A DNA stretch of 41,469 bases from Clostridia bacterium. GTDB taxonomy: Bacteria; Bacillota; Clostridia; TANB77; CAG-508. The stretch's first letter is position 1; each line of letters begins with the position of its first letter. Both the position numbers and the translations under genes were made by a program. Below, in pieces: positions 40,919 to 41,469 of this stretch. The notes beneath the pieces are model-generated. The model saw only the letters and a program-made list of their open reading frames with translations, did no database searches and was not told the DNA's origin. The DNA lies in NCBI GenBank assembly GCA_017528375.1, contig JAFXOY010000048.1, positions 1 through 41,469 on the forward strand. Direction: 5' to 3'.

Positions 40919-41212
40919 TTACTTTTTTAAATCTTTGCAAGTATCCAACACTATATCTCTTAATACTTCTTGATTATCTACATCATCTACAAAATACATT
41001 GGTTTAGCACTTTCATAAGGAATAGATTCTTGCATATTATATTTTTTATTACTATCAACTATTTTAATAAGTAATCTATCATCATAAATTCCACCAAATA
41101 ATATTCCATTATAATAAAGTAAATATTCTCCCATCATAGATTTACAAGTTATATTATCTAATATGTTTAATTGTTCTAAAATAAAATCTCTATAATCTTT
41201 TGTAGTAGCCAT
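40919..41212 (-). CDS. TfoX/Sxy N-terminal domain protein
   Basis: The protein of 97 residues matches the N-terminal domain of TfoX/Sxy: DFILEQLNILDNITCKSMMG, then GEYLLYYNGILFGGIYDDRLLIKI and AKPMYFVDDVD. It is a stand-alone domain, without the C-terminal half found in the competence regulators of gamma-proteobacteria, and its role in Firmicutes is not known. The frame opens at an ATG at 41225-41227, but the ATG at 41210-41212 has GGGAG eight bases upstream and starts MATTKDYRDF, as relatives do. Confidence 0.85.
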   Translation of the reverse strand: MATTKDYRDFILEQLNILDNITCKSMMGEYLLYYNGILFGGIYDDRLLIKIVDSNKKYNMQESIPYESAKPMYFVDDVDNQEVLRDIVLDTCKDLKK

Positions 41213-41245
41213 ACTATCAACTCCCATAATTAATTATAACATAAA

Positions 41246-41267
41246 AGAACGAATTCTCATCCGTTCT
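41246..41267 (-). terminator. Weak hairpin after the serine hydrolase gene
   Basis: AGAACG (41246-41251) pairs with CGTTCT (41262-41267). On the minus strand the U tract is short (TTTTAT), so it may be inefficient. Confidence 0.4.
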
Positions 41268-41292
41268 ATATATCTTAATATTCCGAACACTT

Positions 41293-41469
41293 TTAAATAT
41301 TCGGTTCTATATACTTTTGTATAAAATCAACTCTATCAAATATTGTAGGTTTAAAATATGATGCTACTGATATTACTATATTCTTTTCTGGGTTAATATA
41401 AATTACATTACCACTATTTCCTATAGCCGAATATATATTTTTCTTTTTATCAATAATCCACCATAAATA
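41293..41469 (-). CDS. Serine hydrolase (beta-lactamase/PBP-like family), C-terminal 58 residues
   Basis: The frame enters from the right edge and stops at 41293-41295. The 58 visible residues include YLWWIIDKKKNIYSAIGNSG and IYINPEKNIVISVASYFKP. This is the end of the AmpC-like serine hydrolase fold, with GNSGN at the place of the usual HTG/HGG third motif. The catalytic Ser-x-x-Lys lies outside the window. Family is likely from this tail; substrate cannot be judged. Confidence 0.7.
   Translation of the reverse strand, partial: YLWWIIDKKKNIYSAIGNSGNVIYINPEKNIVISVASYFKPTIFDRVDFIQKYIEPNI

Overview
The window looks like chromosomal DNA from a low-GC, endospore-forming anaerobe of the class Clostridia. 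The evidence is strongly AT-rich sequence, an intact sporulation sigma factor sigK with its pro-sequence, a class III (oxygen-sensitive) ribonucleotide reductase nrdDG, Firmicutes-type genes (T-box-controlled thrS, tmcAL, YolD/Y-family polymerase, guaD, YoaP) and near-consensus TTGACA/TATAAT promoters. Genus and species cannot be read from the sequence. No rRNA, tRNA, CRISPR array, prophage or insertion sequence was seen. Almost all genes are on the minus strand; only rnhA, a frameshifted CmpB-like gene, one tetR and a crp/fnr-like gene are on the plus strand.

Layout. 1-553: 5' part of a tetratricopeptide-repeat gene with nearly identical 102-nt repeats. 651-3030: thrS with an upstream T-box leader (specifier ACU), the unit being flanked by two copies of a 40-nt palindromic repeat that sit just after stop codons. 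3039-5494: endonuclease Q-like gene and tmcAL. 5637-6071: rnhA. 6109-8721: fused MacB-like ABC exporter. 8792-11375: sigK and a long-chain acyl-CoA synthetase. 11452-13884: thioester adhesin with LPKTG anchor and its sortase. 14170-15399: U32 protease-family tRNA hydroxylation protein. 15584-16175: CmpB-family membrane gene broken by a 1-nt shift. 16258-20073: ABC exporter divergent from a TetR regulator with a shared operator.

20106-23763 is a compact five-gene minus-strand unit (TetR, YoaP-type acetyltransferase, SPL-type radical SAM protein, WYL regulator, effector-binding protein), with an operator between the -35 and -10 of its promoter. I regard it as the best candidate here for an uncharacterised system. 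23940-28523 is a thioesterase, ABC-2 transporter, TrmR-like tRNA methyltransferase and small-protein unit. 28585-30555 is a Y-family polymerase/YolD pair under a LexA-like box. 30678-32255 is a membrane-anchored polysaccharide deacetylase. 32478-35963 is nrdG-nrdD divergent from a Crp/Fnr-family regulator, with a GTTGC-N4-GCAAC palindrome in the shared promoter region. 36012-40296 holds a flavin-binding reductase-like gene and an alkD-guaD-copZ-copA unit. The right end has two small conserved proteins (DUF3781, TfoX N-terminal) and the C-terminus of a serine hydrolase.

Functional themes are nucleic-acid maintenance (EndoQ, AlkD, Y-polymerase, RNase H), tRNA decoding (ThrS, TmcAL, TrhP-like, TrmR-like), envelope and export (three ABC systems, adhesin/sortase, deacetylase) and several local regulator-operator pairs. 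All assignments come from reading motifs; no database search was run.
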